Positions 48,772 through 58,011 of a DNA stretch of 64,000 nt are shown here, piece by piece. The position numbers were made by a program, and so were the translations under genes. This DNA comes from Psychrobacter arenosus. Lineage in GTDB: Bacteria; Pseudomonadota; Gammaproteobacteria; Pseudomonadales; Moraxellaceae. Numbering within the stretch: the stretch's first letter is position 1; each line of letters begins with the position of its first letter. The stretch is taken from the NCBI RefSeq assembly GCF_904848165.1, contig NZ_LR884459.1:3162001-3226000 (forward strand), given 5' to 3'. The notes under the pieces are model-generated. The model saw nothing but the letters and a program-made list of their open reading frames with translations, was not told the origin of the DNA and did no database searches.

Positions 48772-50292
48772 CTACCAAAAAATTGGCGCATCCTGAACTG
48801 ATTTTAAGCTCACGGCACAGTCTTTGGCTGCATGTTGCTGTTGCGTCCTAAAATACCCTACGGCAAACCAAGCTGCTGCATCGCTTGCAGCTTTTAGCCG
48901 ATAAAACTCTTGACCCACGATATCATCGTTATATTCTCCCAAAACCTCTTGTGCCGGCTCAAGGTACTTTAAGAATTGCTTCGTAGGTTTCTTTTTATAC
49001 ATAGGTGCTGCGAATTCGCTGATATAGCGTAAGCTTTTTAAGCGTTTACGCACCTCATGCTGAGCTTCGATATCGAGATCAGCGAAATGACTACTGGCTT
49101 TTGAAATTTTACCAAACAATTTGCCTAGTATCTTACTTACCTCATCTTTAGCAAGTCTACTGGCAGCGTCTGCATCGCTAGTATTATCCCCAGCGCTACG
49201 CCCCATACTGTATTCGATAAGCTCTAATAGAGTGACTTGGAAATCGTTAGCCTGCACCGCGTCTATAGGGGCGACCGTTAAGCTATCGCGTTCCGGTGTC
49301 CAATCCACGCTAGGGGCGCCTTTTTCTTCTAACATAGGCTGAGTTTTGAGCTGGAGCAACTCGCGATCGCGATACTCTCCCAATAGGCTAAACGTTTGCT
49401 TCAGCACCGGCATCCAGTCTGAATTAATATTGTCCGAGAATTCCGCAAAAAACTTAAGCGCGGTACGCAAGCGACGAATGCCTACGCGCAACTGATGCAC
49501 GTGGTTGCCATCTTGACTGCCGGCAGCGATAGCACTGGCATTGGGCAATATCTGCAGCATACAGTGATGGACAGCGGCGCGCATAAAGTCAGAGGCACTC
49601 ATATCCGCCGTGATCTCTAGTGGATGCGCATTGGCCTTAGTAGCATCAGAATGGGCTTTGCCGGCAAGCAATAATCCCCCTCGTTCCGCTTTAGTGACGG
49701 TAGAAATGCACAATTTATAGCGTTTGCACCAAGTCTTAGCCACTTCAAACAGATAGCTAGTATCGCCCTGCATAAGCTCAAACTCGACTTCATGAATGCT
49801 GCTTTGTTGGCTTTCATCTTCGCCATGTTTTACCACGCCCAAATCATAAGCCACTTCGATAACATTGCTGTCTTTTTTTACTAAGCGCGTCACACGCTCC
49901 ACATCCGTAACGTACTGCCGTTGCAACGACTTGGCTAATTTTTTTATTTTGAAATCTTGAAATACTGCTGCAATCTCACCGCTTTGATAGATACTTAAGT
50001 TAGGCGCTAAAGCCTGCTCACTGATCGCTTGCTCGGTAGTGGCTTTATCTAAGACATGGTTGTGTTCTAAGCGGGCAGCCATACCATCACCAGCGGCTTT
50101 GATAGTCTGTACCCAGTCTGCATTTTCTTTACGAATACGTAGCGCGATACCGGCGCTCGCAAGGTTGCGCTCAGGGGTATCAAAATAATGGGCTGCCAAT
50201 TGTGAGGTTGCAGAAGTTTTGATTTTAGTCTGGCGCATGAGCGCATTAACTTTATATTCTGGCACTAAAAATTTCAGTTCAATCTCTTGCAT
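48772..50292 (-). CDS. CYTH and CHAD domain protein
   Basis: A 506-residue two-domain protein. The CYTH domain starts at once with the ExExK motif (EIELKF, residues 3-8) and includes YFDTPERNL and ALRIRKE, which bind triphosphate and metal. The C-terminal half has the CHAD pattern (HHCMLQI, HQLRVGIRRLRTALKFF, HEVRKRLKSLRYISEF), rich in conserved His and Arg thought to bind polyphosphate. Related E. coli YgiF is an inorganic triphosphatase. The ppk1 gene elsewhere in the window is a plausible functional link. GAGGAAGG precedes the ATG. Confidence 0.9.
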   Translation of the reverse strand: MQEIELKFLVPEYKVNALMRQTKIKTSATSQLAAHYFDTPERNLASAGIALRIRKENADWVQTIKAAGDGMAARLEHNHVLDKATTEQAISEQALAPNLSIYQSGEIAAVFQDFKIKKLAKSLQRQYVTDVERVTRLVKKDSNVIEVAYDLGVVKHGEDESQQSSIHEVEFELMQGDTSYLFEVAKTWCKRYKLCISTVTKAERGGLLLAGKAHSDATKANAHPLEITADMSASDFMRAAVHHCMLQILPNASAIAAGSQDGNHVHQLRVGIRRLRTALKFFAEFSDNINSDWMPVLKQTFSLLGEYRDRELLQLKTQPMLEEKGAPSVDWTPERDSLTVAPIDAVQANDFQVTLLELIEYSMGRSAGDNTSDADAASRLAKDEVSKILGKLFGKISKASSHFADLDIEAQHEVRKRLKSLRYISEFAAPMYKKKPTKQFLKYLEPAQEVLGEYNDDIVGQEFYRLKAASDAAAWFAVGYFRTQQQHAAKDCAVSLKSVQDAPIFW

Positions 50293-50597
50293 GACCTTCC
50301 TCGGCAGTTTTCAAAGATTAGATTATTGGTATAACTCAAGTCGTATAGCGAAAGTTTTTAGCGCTGAATAACCGGGCTAAAAGTCTTATAATCCCACCAT
50401 CGTATGGGAGCTGTAGCGGAATGACAAGCTAAATTACATGACAGATTCATGACAGTGACTAAAAAATCAATACGCTAGAGTAATAAGTGTTATAAGTAGG
50501 GCTGTTTAGCCAATGCGTAACTTTGCGTATTACCAAGATATTTTGCTGTGAAAGTCGCTATAATCAATCAAAATCATCGGACAAAAGTGGGATTGCT

Positions 50598-51833
50598 ATG
50601 CTGAATAAATTCAATAATTTAGCCAAGGTGCCTTCGCAAACCTTCTTTAAGCCTATTGCCTCACCGCACTCGCTTATTGAGCCCAAAGGTATGCAGTCGG
50701 CTCGCGTATCTTACCCACTAGTATTGAGCGGTATAGGTATAGCCATACTGCTACTGAATGGTTGTGGCCAAGTGCCAGAGGATGGTTACGAGGGCGAAGT
50801 CGCCACAGAGTCTCAACAAGAGATGGCTATGGAAGATATAGCTGAAGCTTCGCAAGCTATCGAAGAGGAAACCAGCACTGAGAAGGAGGCAACCGTTGAC
50901 AGACTGGCTGTCGAAAATATCTCAGGCGACAGTGAGCAGACGCTAGGCAGTCAAGTTGCTGATATTGAAATTCCGGGGAAGACGCTGGTCGTCAATGCAC
51001 GGGCTGATTTTAAAGTAGCAGATGTGGTCAAAAGCAAGGATGCTATCGAGAGCCTAACCCGGCAGAAAGGCGGTTATGTGGCTGCAATCAGCATTAGCAA
51101 CAATGAGATTGACCGACGCACCTACCGTAGCGGCGAGCAAGATATCAGTCTGACCACTTATTCGCGCCATGCTGATATGACCGTGCGTATTCCTAAAGCT
51201 AAGGTTAGCGAGTTTATGCGCCAACTGCAAAAGCAAGTCGCTTTTTTGCAAGCCCAAGAGTTTAGCGCGCAGGATGTTACCTTGGATCTGTATCGAGAGC
51301 AATTAGCGGCACAGCTAAATGGTGATATGGCGGCTGAGCTAAGCGCGGAACGTCTGAATAGTGAGAATGAAAAAGAGCAGGGCAGTAACGTGGAGTCGAT
51401 CAGTGCTACCTATGCCGCCAAACAACAACAGCAGCTGGCCAAGCTGACGCAAATGGATATTGCCGATAAAGTGCGCTTTAGTACTATCGCGCTCAGTTTT
51501 AACCAACCGCCTAATACTTATAAAGAAACCACGCAGAATTTAGACGTATTATTAGAAGCTGAGCACCCTGGGTTTATCTCGCAAGCGGGTGAAGCGTTTA
51601 AATCAGGGTGGGAGGTACTAAAGTCAGTCGTGTTAGGCATTATTCAATTGTGGTGGTTATGGACTTTAATAGTCTTAGCTTATCTACTTTATAAAGCGCT
51701 GCGTACCACGTTACGACGCTTATTTAAACGCAATACTGCGCGTAAGCCTGCGACCAAAAAAGTGCTGCGTCCGGTAGCATTGCCGGTAAATACTAGCGAC
51801 AGTAGTGTGCATAAGGGAGACGATACGCTATAA
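50598..51833 (+). CDS. DUF4349 lipoprotein with C-terminal membrane helix
   Basis: 411 residues. LLLNGC gives a lipobox cysteine at residue 56, preceded by an unusually long cytoplasmic leader; an internal Met at residue 32 would give a normal signal peptide but lacks a properly spaced ribosome-binding site. The DUF4349 body contains VVNARADFKVADV, RQKGGYVAAISI, and a coiled-coil stretch. A strongly hydrophobic helix (LWWLWTLIVLAYLLYKAL) and a basic tail close the protein. A lipid anchor plus a transmembrane helix is usual for this family, but its function is unknown. Confidence 0.8.
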   Translation: MLNKFNNLAKVPSQTFFKPIASPHSLIEPKGMQSARVSYPLVLSGIGIAILLLNGCGQVPEDGYEGEVATESQQEMAMEDIAEASQAIEEETSTEKEATVDRLAVENISGDSEQTLGSQVADIEIPGKTLVVNARADFKVADVVKSKDAIESLTRQKGGYVAAISISNNEIDRRTYRSGEQDISLTTYSRHADMTVRIPKAKVSEFMRQLQKQVAFLQAQEFSAQDVTLDLYREQLAAQLNGDMAAELSAERLNSENEKEQGSNVESISATYAAKQQQQLAKLTQMDIADKVRFSTIALSFNQPPNTYKETTQNLDVLLEAEHPGFISQAGEAFKSGWEVLKSVVLGIIQLWWLWTLIVLAYLLYKALRTTLRRLFKRNTARKPATKKVLRPVALPVNTSDSSVHKGDDTL

Positions 51834-51898
51834 CAAAGTGTCATTGCATAGCGAGAGTTTGCGTCTTAAAGTCGCTTTTATAAAAGTTTAGCTCATAA

Positions 51899-51936
51899 AA
51901 AACCGCCCCACTATCACTAGTAGGGCGGTTTTTTTA
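51899..51936. terminator. Terminator between the DUF4349 gene and aceA
   Basis: AACCGCCC...GGGCGGTT, a 12-bp stem with one mismatch and a 4-base loop, A-run left and T-run right. Confidence 0.82.
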
Positions 51937-51976
51937 AGCTTAAATTATATCTAAGCTAATAGCAGTAGGTCGCTAA

Positions 51977-53560
51977 TTAGAACTGGTTCATCGTGTTCTT
52001 TTCGCCACCAGCTTTCAGAGCGTTATCACCAGAGAAGATCTCTTTGTGATCATCGCCTAGGTCAGAACCCGCCATGGCTTGGTGCTTAACACAAGAGATG
52101 CCTTCACGGATTTCTTTACGTTGTACGCCAGCAGCATAAGCCAACATACCGTCTTCACCGAAGTAGCCTTTAGCAAGCTCATGCACGCTTAGGGCAGTAG
52201 TGTGGTAAGTCGGTAGCGTGATTAAGTGATGGAAGACACCGGCTTCACGTGACGCATCACGTTGGAAGTTACGAGCAGCATCATCAGCAGCGGTATCTAG
52301 TTCAGTACCGTCGTAGTCAGCACTCATCAAGTTATCTTTGTCATAGCTTGAGATGTCTTTGCCTTCTTCTTCCCACTGAGCGATAACTTGCTTACGGAAG
52401 TTAAGCGTCCAGTTGAATGATGGGCTGTTGTTGTATACAAGTTTCGCTTTTGGCTGCTCTTCTTTAATACGGTCAACCATCATTTTGATGTGTTCAACGT
52501 CTGGAGTAGGCGTTTCGATCCATAGTAGATCAGCACCGTTCTCTAGAGCAGTTACACAGTCAAGCACAACGCGGTCGATGTTCGTGTCTTCACGGAAAGA
52601 GTACAGACCGTTTGGCATACGAACGGGACGAACTAGCTTGCCATCACGCTTAAGCAATACGTCGTTTTCTTTCGCATCAGCGATGTCGATCTCTTCAACG
52701 TCGATGAAGTCGATGTATTTAGAAGCCAAGTCGCCTGGCTCATTAGATACTGGGATCTTTTGAGTTAGTGATGCGCCTTCAGAGTCTGTACGAGCAACGA
52801 TAATACCGTTGTCAACGCCTAGCTCTAGGAAAGCATAACGAATAGCGTTTAGTTTCGCGATGAAGTCTTCATGCGGGACAGTAACTTTACCGGCTTGGTG
52901 ACCACACTGCTTCGCGTCAGATACTTGGTTTTCAACCTGGATAGCACAAGCACCAGCTTCGATCATGCTCTTAGTTAGCAAGTAAGTGGCTTCTTCGTTA
53001 CCGAAACCAGCATCGATATCAGCGATGATTGGCACCACATGAGATTCGAAGTTATCGATTTTAGCTTGGATCTCGCTAGTGTCTTTACCCGCATCTTTAG
53101 CGGCTTGTAGCTCACGGAAATAGTCGTTCAATACTTTCGCATCAGCTTGACGTAGGAACGTATAAATTTCTCTGATTAGGTCAGGCACAGTCGTTTTTTC
53201 GTGCATTGATTGGTCAGGTAAAGGACCAAGCTCTGAACGTAGCGCTGCTACCATCCAACCTGATAGGTAGATATAACGCTTAGAAGTAGTACCGAAATAT
53301 TTTTTAGCCGCATACATAGACTGTTGGGCGATGAAACCGTGCCAAGCACCTAGTGATTGCGTGTATTTAGAAGTATCAGCGTCATACTCTTCCATATCTT
53401 TACGCATGATATCAGCAGTATACTTTGCAATATCAAGGCCAGTTTTGAAGCGGTTTTGCACCATCATGCGGGCAGCATCAGATTCGCTAATGTTCTGCCA
53501 GTTGCCATGTTTTTGTTTTATTTCACGGATATGATCAATTGCTGATGTATAAGTCGACAT
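51977..53560 (-). CDS. aceA: Isocitrate lyase
   Basis: A 527-residue isocitrate lyase, which splits isocitrate to glyoxylate and succinate, the first step of the glyoxylate shunt. The active-site signature is KQCGH (Cys219), with the following GKVTVPHEDF, as in the long Pseudomonas/Acinetobacter type (about 530 residues) rather than the 434-residue E. coli type. DIDAGFGN and WIETPTPDVEH are also present. The ATG at 53560 follows AGGAG; the frame continues open for 54 codons upstream without a start signal. The LysR gene is divergent, 837 bp away. Confidence 0.95.
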   Translation of the reverse strand: MSTYTSAIDHIREIKQKHGNWQNISESDAARMMVQNRFKTGLDIAKYTADIMRKDMEEYDADTSKYTQSLGAWHGFIAQQSMYAAKKYFGTTSKRYIYLSGWMVAALRSELGPLPDQSMHEKTTVPDLIREIYTFLRQADAKVLNDYFRELQAAKDAGKDTSEIQAKIDNFESHVVPIIADIDAGFGNEEATYLLTKSMIEAGACAIQVENQVSDAKQCGHQAGKVTVPHEDFIAKLNAIRYAFLELGVDNGIIVARTDSEGASLTQKIPVSNEPGDLASKYIDFIDVEEIDIADAKENDVLLKRDGKLVRPVRMPNGLYSFREDTNIDRVVLDCVTALENGADLLWIETPTPDVEHIKMMVDRIKEEQPKAKLVYNNSPSFNWTLNFRKQVIAQWEEEGKDISSYDKDNLMSADYDGTELDTAADDAARNFQRDASREAGVFHHLITLPTYHTTALSVHELAKGYFGEDGMLAYAAGVQRKEIREGISCVKHQAMAGSDLGDDHKEIFSGDNALKAGGEKNTMNQF

Positions 53561-54397
53561 CAATACTCTCCTTGGTGGTGAACTAATGAGTGAATCAAAA
53601 ATAGATAGGATGACTTTGCTATAACTATAAGTAGAAAGTTGCTCGCAGAAAGTACGACCTAAAATACTAAGTCTCTGCCAGTAGCAAGCTATTAAACTAT
53701 AAGAGTTTTGCCCTAAAAGCAATCAAAACCTGTCGCTTTGGTCAACTTTTATCATTATGTCCTATAACTACCAGATAACTAAGCAAATAATTAACCAGTG
53801 GCTAAGGGTAAATAGGGGGGTAGAAAGACTGACTCGACTGCTAAAGCGCTTATTACCCTAAACAATACTCACTAGCCATTCAAGCTCAAAGACAAATCCA
53901 AGCCTAAAGTTAGAATAGCGAAAGGGAGCGCAATAATTTTATGTCGCTATTTCATCTAAAAAGTACGATAAAATAGCACCTGTCGGTAGCCCCTATAAAA
54001 CGAATGATAACAGTCTGATAATAAAGAACGATTAACGAGCGCTTGCCAATTACTATAGCGAGGTTACCTTAATTTATCTAATTTATGATTGTTATCTTGG
54101 GTATTTTTATTAATTATAGTATAGTGGTAGCAAGGGTTTAAGGTAGGTTAGGAAGCCCTAAATATACGATAATGCAGGGTCTGTTGCTAATAAATGTAAC
54201 AGATTATTTTATAAGAGATATTTAGTAATTTGAGCTTGTGAGTGTTTATAGTGACGGTCAAACCGCCTGATATTAAGCGAAAATGAGTAAAGTAAGCGTG
54301 ATTTAAAAAATAAGATATTGGTCACTGAATAGGTTCATTCAGCGCACTTATATTTACCTAAAAAATGACCTAAAAAGATGTTTAAAGAGAAATTTAT
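53561..54397. other. Long divergent aceA/lysR regulatory region
   Basis: 837 bp, very AT-rich. It contains AGAAAGT twice with 14-bp spacing (53633-53639 and 53647-53653), an 8-bp inverted repeat AATAGCGA/TCGCTATT (53914-53921 and 53944-53951), and a palindrome at 54325-54342. No gene. Confidence 0.45.
54325..54342. promoter_or_regulatory. Candidate LysR-type operator
   Basis: CTGAAT-N6-ATTCAG, an 18-bp interrupted palindrome 55 bp before the lysR start, contains a T-N11-A core as in many LysR sites. Possible autoregulatory or divergent control site. Confidence 0.35.
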
Positions 54398-55387
54398 ATG
54401 AATTTGCAACGCGTAGATCTAAACCTATTAGTCCATTTAGACGTCTTATTAAGAGAAAAAAACGTAACTCGCGCCGCCGAGCAGTTGGGCATTACCCAGC
54501 CTGCTATGAGTAATATTTTAAGACGCCTACGCAAGTTATTTAATGATCCATTATTGGTGCGCTCATCCGAGGGCATGACCCCTACTGAGCGGGCATTAGA
54601 ACTGCAACCGCGGATTCGTGAAATTCTAGCCGATCTGACGCAAGTGTTGGAGCCGCGTACAGAGTTTCGCCCTTATAGTACCTCGCGGGTTTTCCGAATT
54701 ATGACCTCGGATTATGCGGAAGCGACCTTAGTGCCGCGATTAGTCAAAGCGCTACGCTCTGAAGCCCCAAATGTCATCTTGGACTTTTTGACCCCGTCAG
54801 ATGTGTCTTATCGTGATATGGAGCAGGGTCGGGTTGATTTAGCGATTAACCGCTTTAATGAGATTCCGCAGAGCTTTCACCAAGTCTTGGTCTGGCGCGA
54901 TACCTTCAGCTGCCTGCTCGCTGCAGAGAGCCCTTATGTGAATCGCTTTAATTTAAAGAACTATCTAAAAGCGCAGCACGTTTGGGTATCAAAGACGGGT
55001 ATGGGGGTAGGCTTTGGAGTCAACCCTGATAAGTCAGGTGGGCTAGGGTCTATTGACCAAGCCTTGCAGCGTCTAGGGCAAAAGCGCCAGATCAGTGTGT
55101 TTACGCGTCATTATCAGATGCCTGCGATGCTAGCTGCCAATAAAGACTTAATTGCTACCTTGCCCACCCGTGTCGCTAGAATGCAGGCGGATAACGACAG
55201 CATTGTCATGAAAGAGCCGCCGTTTTTTATTCCGGAATTTGAGCTAACGATGGCGTGGTCACCCTTATTACAACATCACCCTGCCCACCGCTGGTTGCGT
55301 CAACTCATCATGCATGTGGCGCGTCAAGTGGTCGCTGATGAAGAGCACGAAGGGCATGAAGTGCCTGTGATTAATCATCTATTCTAA
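54398..55387 (+). CDS. LysR-family transcriptional regulator
   Basis: A 329-residue regulator. The N-terminal winged HTH is clear (LNLLVHLDVLLREKNVTRAAEQLGITQPAMS quoted in part: NVTRAAEQLGITQPAMSN), with NILRRLRKLFNDPLLVRS. The effector domain begins FRIMTSDYAE and resembles the NodD/NahR/LeuO branch (GRVDLAINRF). The inducer is unknown. Its neighbours are aceA (divergent) and a succinate-semialdehyde-type dehydrogenase (downstream, separated by a terminator), both plausible targets. Confidence 0.92.
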   Translation: MNLQRVDLNLLVHLDVLLREKNVTRAAEQLGITQPAMSNILRRLRKLFNDPLLVRSSEGMTPTERALELQPRIREILADLTQVLEPRTEFRPYSTSRVFRIMTSDYAEATLVPRLVKALRSEAPNVILDFLTPSDVSYRDMEQGRVDLAINRFNEIPQSFHQVLVWRDTFSCLLAAESPYVNRFNLKNYLKAQHVWVSKTGMGVGFGVNPDKSGGLGSIDQALQRLGQKRQISVFTRHYQMPAMLAANKDLIATLPTRVARMQADNDSIVMKEPPFFIPEFELTMAWSPLLQHHPAHRWLRQLIMHVARQVVADEEHEGHEVPVINHLF

Positions 55388-55440
55388 ACCGCGCTGACAT
55401 AACTGCGCTGACATAAAAATAAGCTTGTGTAACTTCACAA

Positions 55441-55468
55441 AGACCCTAGCCAAAAGCTGGGGTTTTTT
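55441..55468 (+). terminator. lysR terminator
   Basis: An ACCCTAGC/GCTGGGGT stem with one G-U pair and a 5-base loop, followed by six T. Confidence 0.75.
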
Positions 55469-55614
55469 GTCACTAAAAAACTTCATTGGCAACATGTTAG
55501 CCACATATCTCTATGAAACGTAAAAGTCTATTGAGCTGAATCTGTTAGTCTATTATTAGTTTGAAGTTAACCTATATCGATTAAATTAAGTATTACTTAA
55601 CGATTGTTTTTAAT

Positions 55615-55744
55615 CACTGGGTTTTACTTATTAGGTTTTAATGACTGGGTTTTGATAAGCAGATAGTAAGCAGAAACTTCTTCTAATAAAGTTTGTATTA
55701 ACAAAGCTTTTACTAACAATGACTTTTTACTAAGAATGACAAGG
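55615..55744. repeat. Degenerate direct repeats before the aldehyde dehydrogenase gene
   Basis: ACTGGGTTTT occurs at 55615 and 55644. Downstream, about three degenerate 15-18-bp units of the type AAAGCTTTTACTAAC / AATGACTTTTTACTAAG run up to the ribosome-binding site AAGGA. The whole 55388-55754 spacer holds only these and the lysR terminator. Confidence 0.45.
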
Positions 55745-55754
55745 ACAATAAAAA

Positions 55755-57143
55755 ATGGCAGATATTACTACAGTCAATCCCGCTACGGGCGAAGACATTG
55801 CTAACTATGACTATATGAGTGCGCAGCAAGTAGATGAGATTATTGATGAATCGCATGAAGCGTTTCTACAATGGCGTGAGACCAGTGCTGAAGAGCGTGC
55901 AGAAGTCATCAAATCGATTGGGGATTCCTTGATGCAACATGAGGAAGAACTCGCCAAATTGATGACCCAAGAGCGCGGTAAGTTATATGAGCAGAGTCTA
56001 CAAGAAATTGCGCTATGTAAAGGAATTTGTGACTACACAGTAGCTAATGGTATTACCGCCCTCGCCGATGATGAACGCGAAGTTGAAGGCATGAAGAAAG
56101 GGCTAGTATCATATCAGCCTATTGGTATTATTTATGGCATCCAACCGTGGAACTTCCCCGCGTATCAGGTTTTCCGTTATACCATCGCCAATTTAATGGC
56201 AGGTAATAGCATTTTGCTTAAACATGCGTCAAACGTCACAGGCTCAGGATTATTAGTCGAAAAAATAATACATGAGTCTAAGCTGCCGAAAGCTTTATTC
56301 CGCACGCTTCTTATTGATCATGACCAGTCAGAAAAAGTCATTGGTCATGAAAAAGTACGTGGTGTGACCTTGACCGGTAGTGATACGGCAGGCGTCATCG
56401 TTGGTCAGCAAGCTGCTAAAGTTATCAAAAAGACCGTCCTTGAGCTGGGTTCAAACGATGCCTTTATTGTGTTAGAGGATGCGGATATTGATTTGGCTGT
56501 GGTCACCTGTGCCCATGCCCGTCTGTATAATAATGGCGAAACCTGTGTGGCCGCCAAGCGCTTTGTCGTGGTAGATAGTATCTATGATGAGTTCCGTGAT
56601 CGCTTGGTTAAAGAGTTTGCCAAATATGAGCTGGGTGATCCGATGTTAGAAACGTCGAAGATTGGTCCTATGGCACGAGAGGATTTGCGTACTAAACTGC
56701 ATGAGCAAGTAGAAGAGAGCGTGAAAAAAGGCGCTACCATTAGGCTAGGGGGTGAAATACCAGCAGGTAAGGGCGCGTATTACCCTGCGACAATCCTAGA
56801 AGATGTCAAACCGGGCCAACCAGCTTATGAAGATGAGCTATTTGGTCCAGTAGCTTCGCTAATCCGCGCGAAAGATCAAGACGATGCGCTACGTCTAGCC
56901 AATGACAGCCGTTACGGTCTAGGCGGCGCTATTTTCTCTAAAGATGAAGACAAGGCCATTCGTTTAGCACGCGATTATTTTGATACCGGTATGGTCTATA
57001 TCAATGGCTATGGCTTAGCCAACCCAGCTATGCCTTTTGGTGGCGTGAAAGACTCTGGTCATGGACGCGAGCATGGCGGCTTTGGGATTAAAGAGTTCGT
57101 CAACGTTAAAGGTATTCATGTGATTGGCGCTAAACCTGCGTAG
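55755..57143 (+). CDS. NAD(P)-dependent aldehyde dehydrogenase, succinate-semialdehyde type
   Basis: 462 residues. Core motifs are present: PWNFPAYQVFRYTIANLMAGN, LTGSDTAGVIV, the catalytic glutamate in LELGSNDAFIVL, and the nucleophile in NNGETCVAAKR. The length and ending (VKDSGHGREHGGFGIKEFVN) fit the short succinate-semialdehyde dehydrogenases (Sad/GabD2-like) that feed succinate to the TCA cycle; the exact substrate is inferred. No gabT is adjacent. AAGGA precedes the ATG and a terminator follows. Confidence 0.85.
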   Translation: MADITTVNPATGEDIANYDYMSAQQVDEIIDESHEAFLQWRETSAEERAEVIKSIGDSLMQHEEELAKLMTQERGKLYEQSLQEIALCKGICDYTVANGITALADDEREVEGMKKGLVSYQPIGIIYGIQPWNFPAYQVFRYTIANLMAGNSILLKHASNVTGSGLLVEKIIHESKLPKALFRTLLIDHDQSEKVIGHEKVRGVTLTGSDTAGVIVGQQAAKVIKKTVLELGSNDAFIVLEDADIDLAVVTCAHARLYNNGETCVAAKRFVVVDSIYDEFRDRLVKEFAKYELGDPMLETSKIGPMAREDLRTKLHEQVEESVKKGATIRLGGEIPAGKGAYYPATILEDVKPGQPAYEDELFGPVASLIRAKDQDDALRLANDSRYGLGGAIFSKDEDKAIRLARDYFDTGMVYINGYGLANPAMPFGGVKDSGHGREHGGFGIKEFVNVKGIHVIGAKPA

Positions 57144-57184
57144 TTTGCTGGTTAACCTCGACTCACCTTTTATAAATTAAATTA

Positions 57185-57220
57185 AAAAGCCCCGACTGCT
57201 AAGCAATCGGGGATTTTTTA
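57185..57220. terminator. Terminator between the aldehyde dehydrogenase gene and purN
   Basis: A CCCCGA/TCGGGG stem extended by an internal TGCT/AGCA pairing, with A-run and T-run. Confidence 0.8.
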
Positions 57221-57243
57221 TGGCTATAAAAACTTATGGTTAA

Positions 57244-58011
57244 TTAGACGCTAGTTGGCAGTACTTGATCATCTAACCACAGGCGTAATGGTAGCGTAGG
57301 CATAGGAGAGTTTGCATTAGCAGCGTCTTTTTCCACACCGGTACTGGTTAGTGCAGTGTGCGGAATCATGCCATTGGCAATCAACAAAATCGTCCAGGGC
57401 AGCAACTGATGCTCTAGCTCTTGAACTCTCGCTTGCAAAGACTCAGCAGTATCATTAGTACGGATAGCGAGCAGGGCTTGCGCTAAGACCTGACCGGCAT
57501 CCAATTCAGCGGTTACCACATGCACACTACAGCCATGCAGGCGCTCGCTAGCTTCGATAGCGCGGGCGTGAGTGTCCAAGCCTTTGTAAGCCGGCAATAA
57601 AGACGGATGCAGATTAATCATGGGCGCAGGCGAGGCGTTGATAAAATCGCCGCTTAATACCCGCATAAACCCAGCCAACACAATCAAGTCAGGCTGCCAC
57701 TGGGCAAGCTTAAACTTAGCATGGCGCTCAAAAGTCTTAATATCCATACGTTTGCCAGCATTTTCACCGGTCAAGATATGCGAGAAAATCGCCGTATCAA
57801 TCCCAGCTTCAGCCGCACGGGTCAGCGCATAGGCATCCTTGACGTTGCAGATGACCCCTACGATTTTAATAGGGAGCACACCCGCGTTCATCGCATCAAT
57901 CATGACTTGCAGATTGCTGCCATTGCCCGAGGCTAAAACGACGACTCTAAGCGGTGTCGTGGTGTCTTTTGGACTCAGTCCGCTCAGTTGCGGAAGCGGT
58001 GGCAGCGTCAT
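57244..58011 (-). CDS. purN: Phosphoribosylglycinamide formyltransferase
   Basis: A 255-residue GAR transformylase (third purine step) using 10-formyl-THF. VVVLASGNGSNLQVMIDAM opens the fold; the catalytic HPSLLPAYKGLDTHARAI and DAGQVLAQ are present. Its ATG overlaps the purM stop by one base (TAATG), so the two are translationally coupled. The 20-residue N-terminal and 30-residue C-terminal ends are variable additions compared with E. coli PurN (212). Confidence 0.95.
   Translation of the reverse strand: MTLPPLPQLSGLSPKDTTTPLRVVVLASGNGSNLQVMIDAMNAGVLPIKIVGVICNVKDAYALTRAAEAGIDTAIFSHILTGENAGKRMDIKTFERHAKFKLAQWQPDLIVLAGFMRVLSGDFINASPAPMINLHPSLLPAYKGLDTHARAIEASERLHGCSVHVVTAELDAGQVLAQALLAIRTNDTAESLQARVQELEHQLLPWTILLIANGMIPHTALTSTGVEKDAANANSPMPTLPLRLWLDDQVLPTSV

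Noticed and set aside
53561-53722. Upstream extension of the isocitrate lyase frame
   Set aside because: AGGAG is placed for the ATG at 53560; the added 54 residues have no family match.
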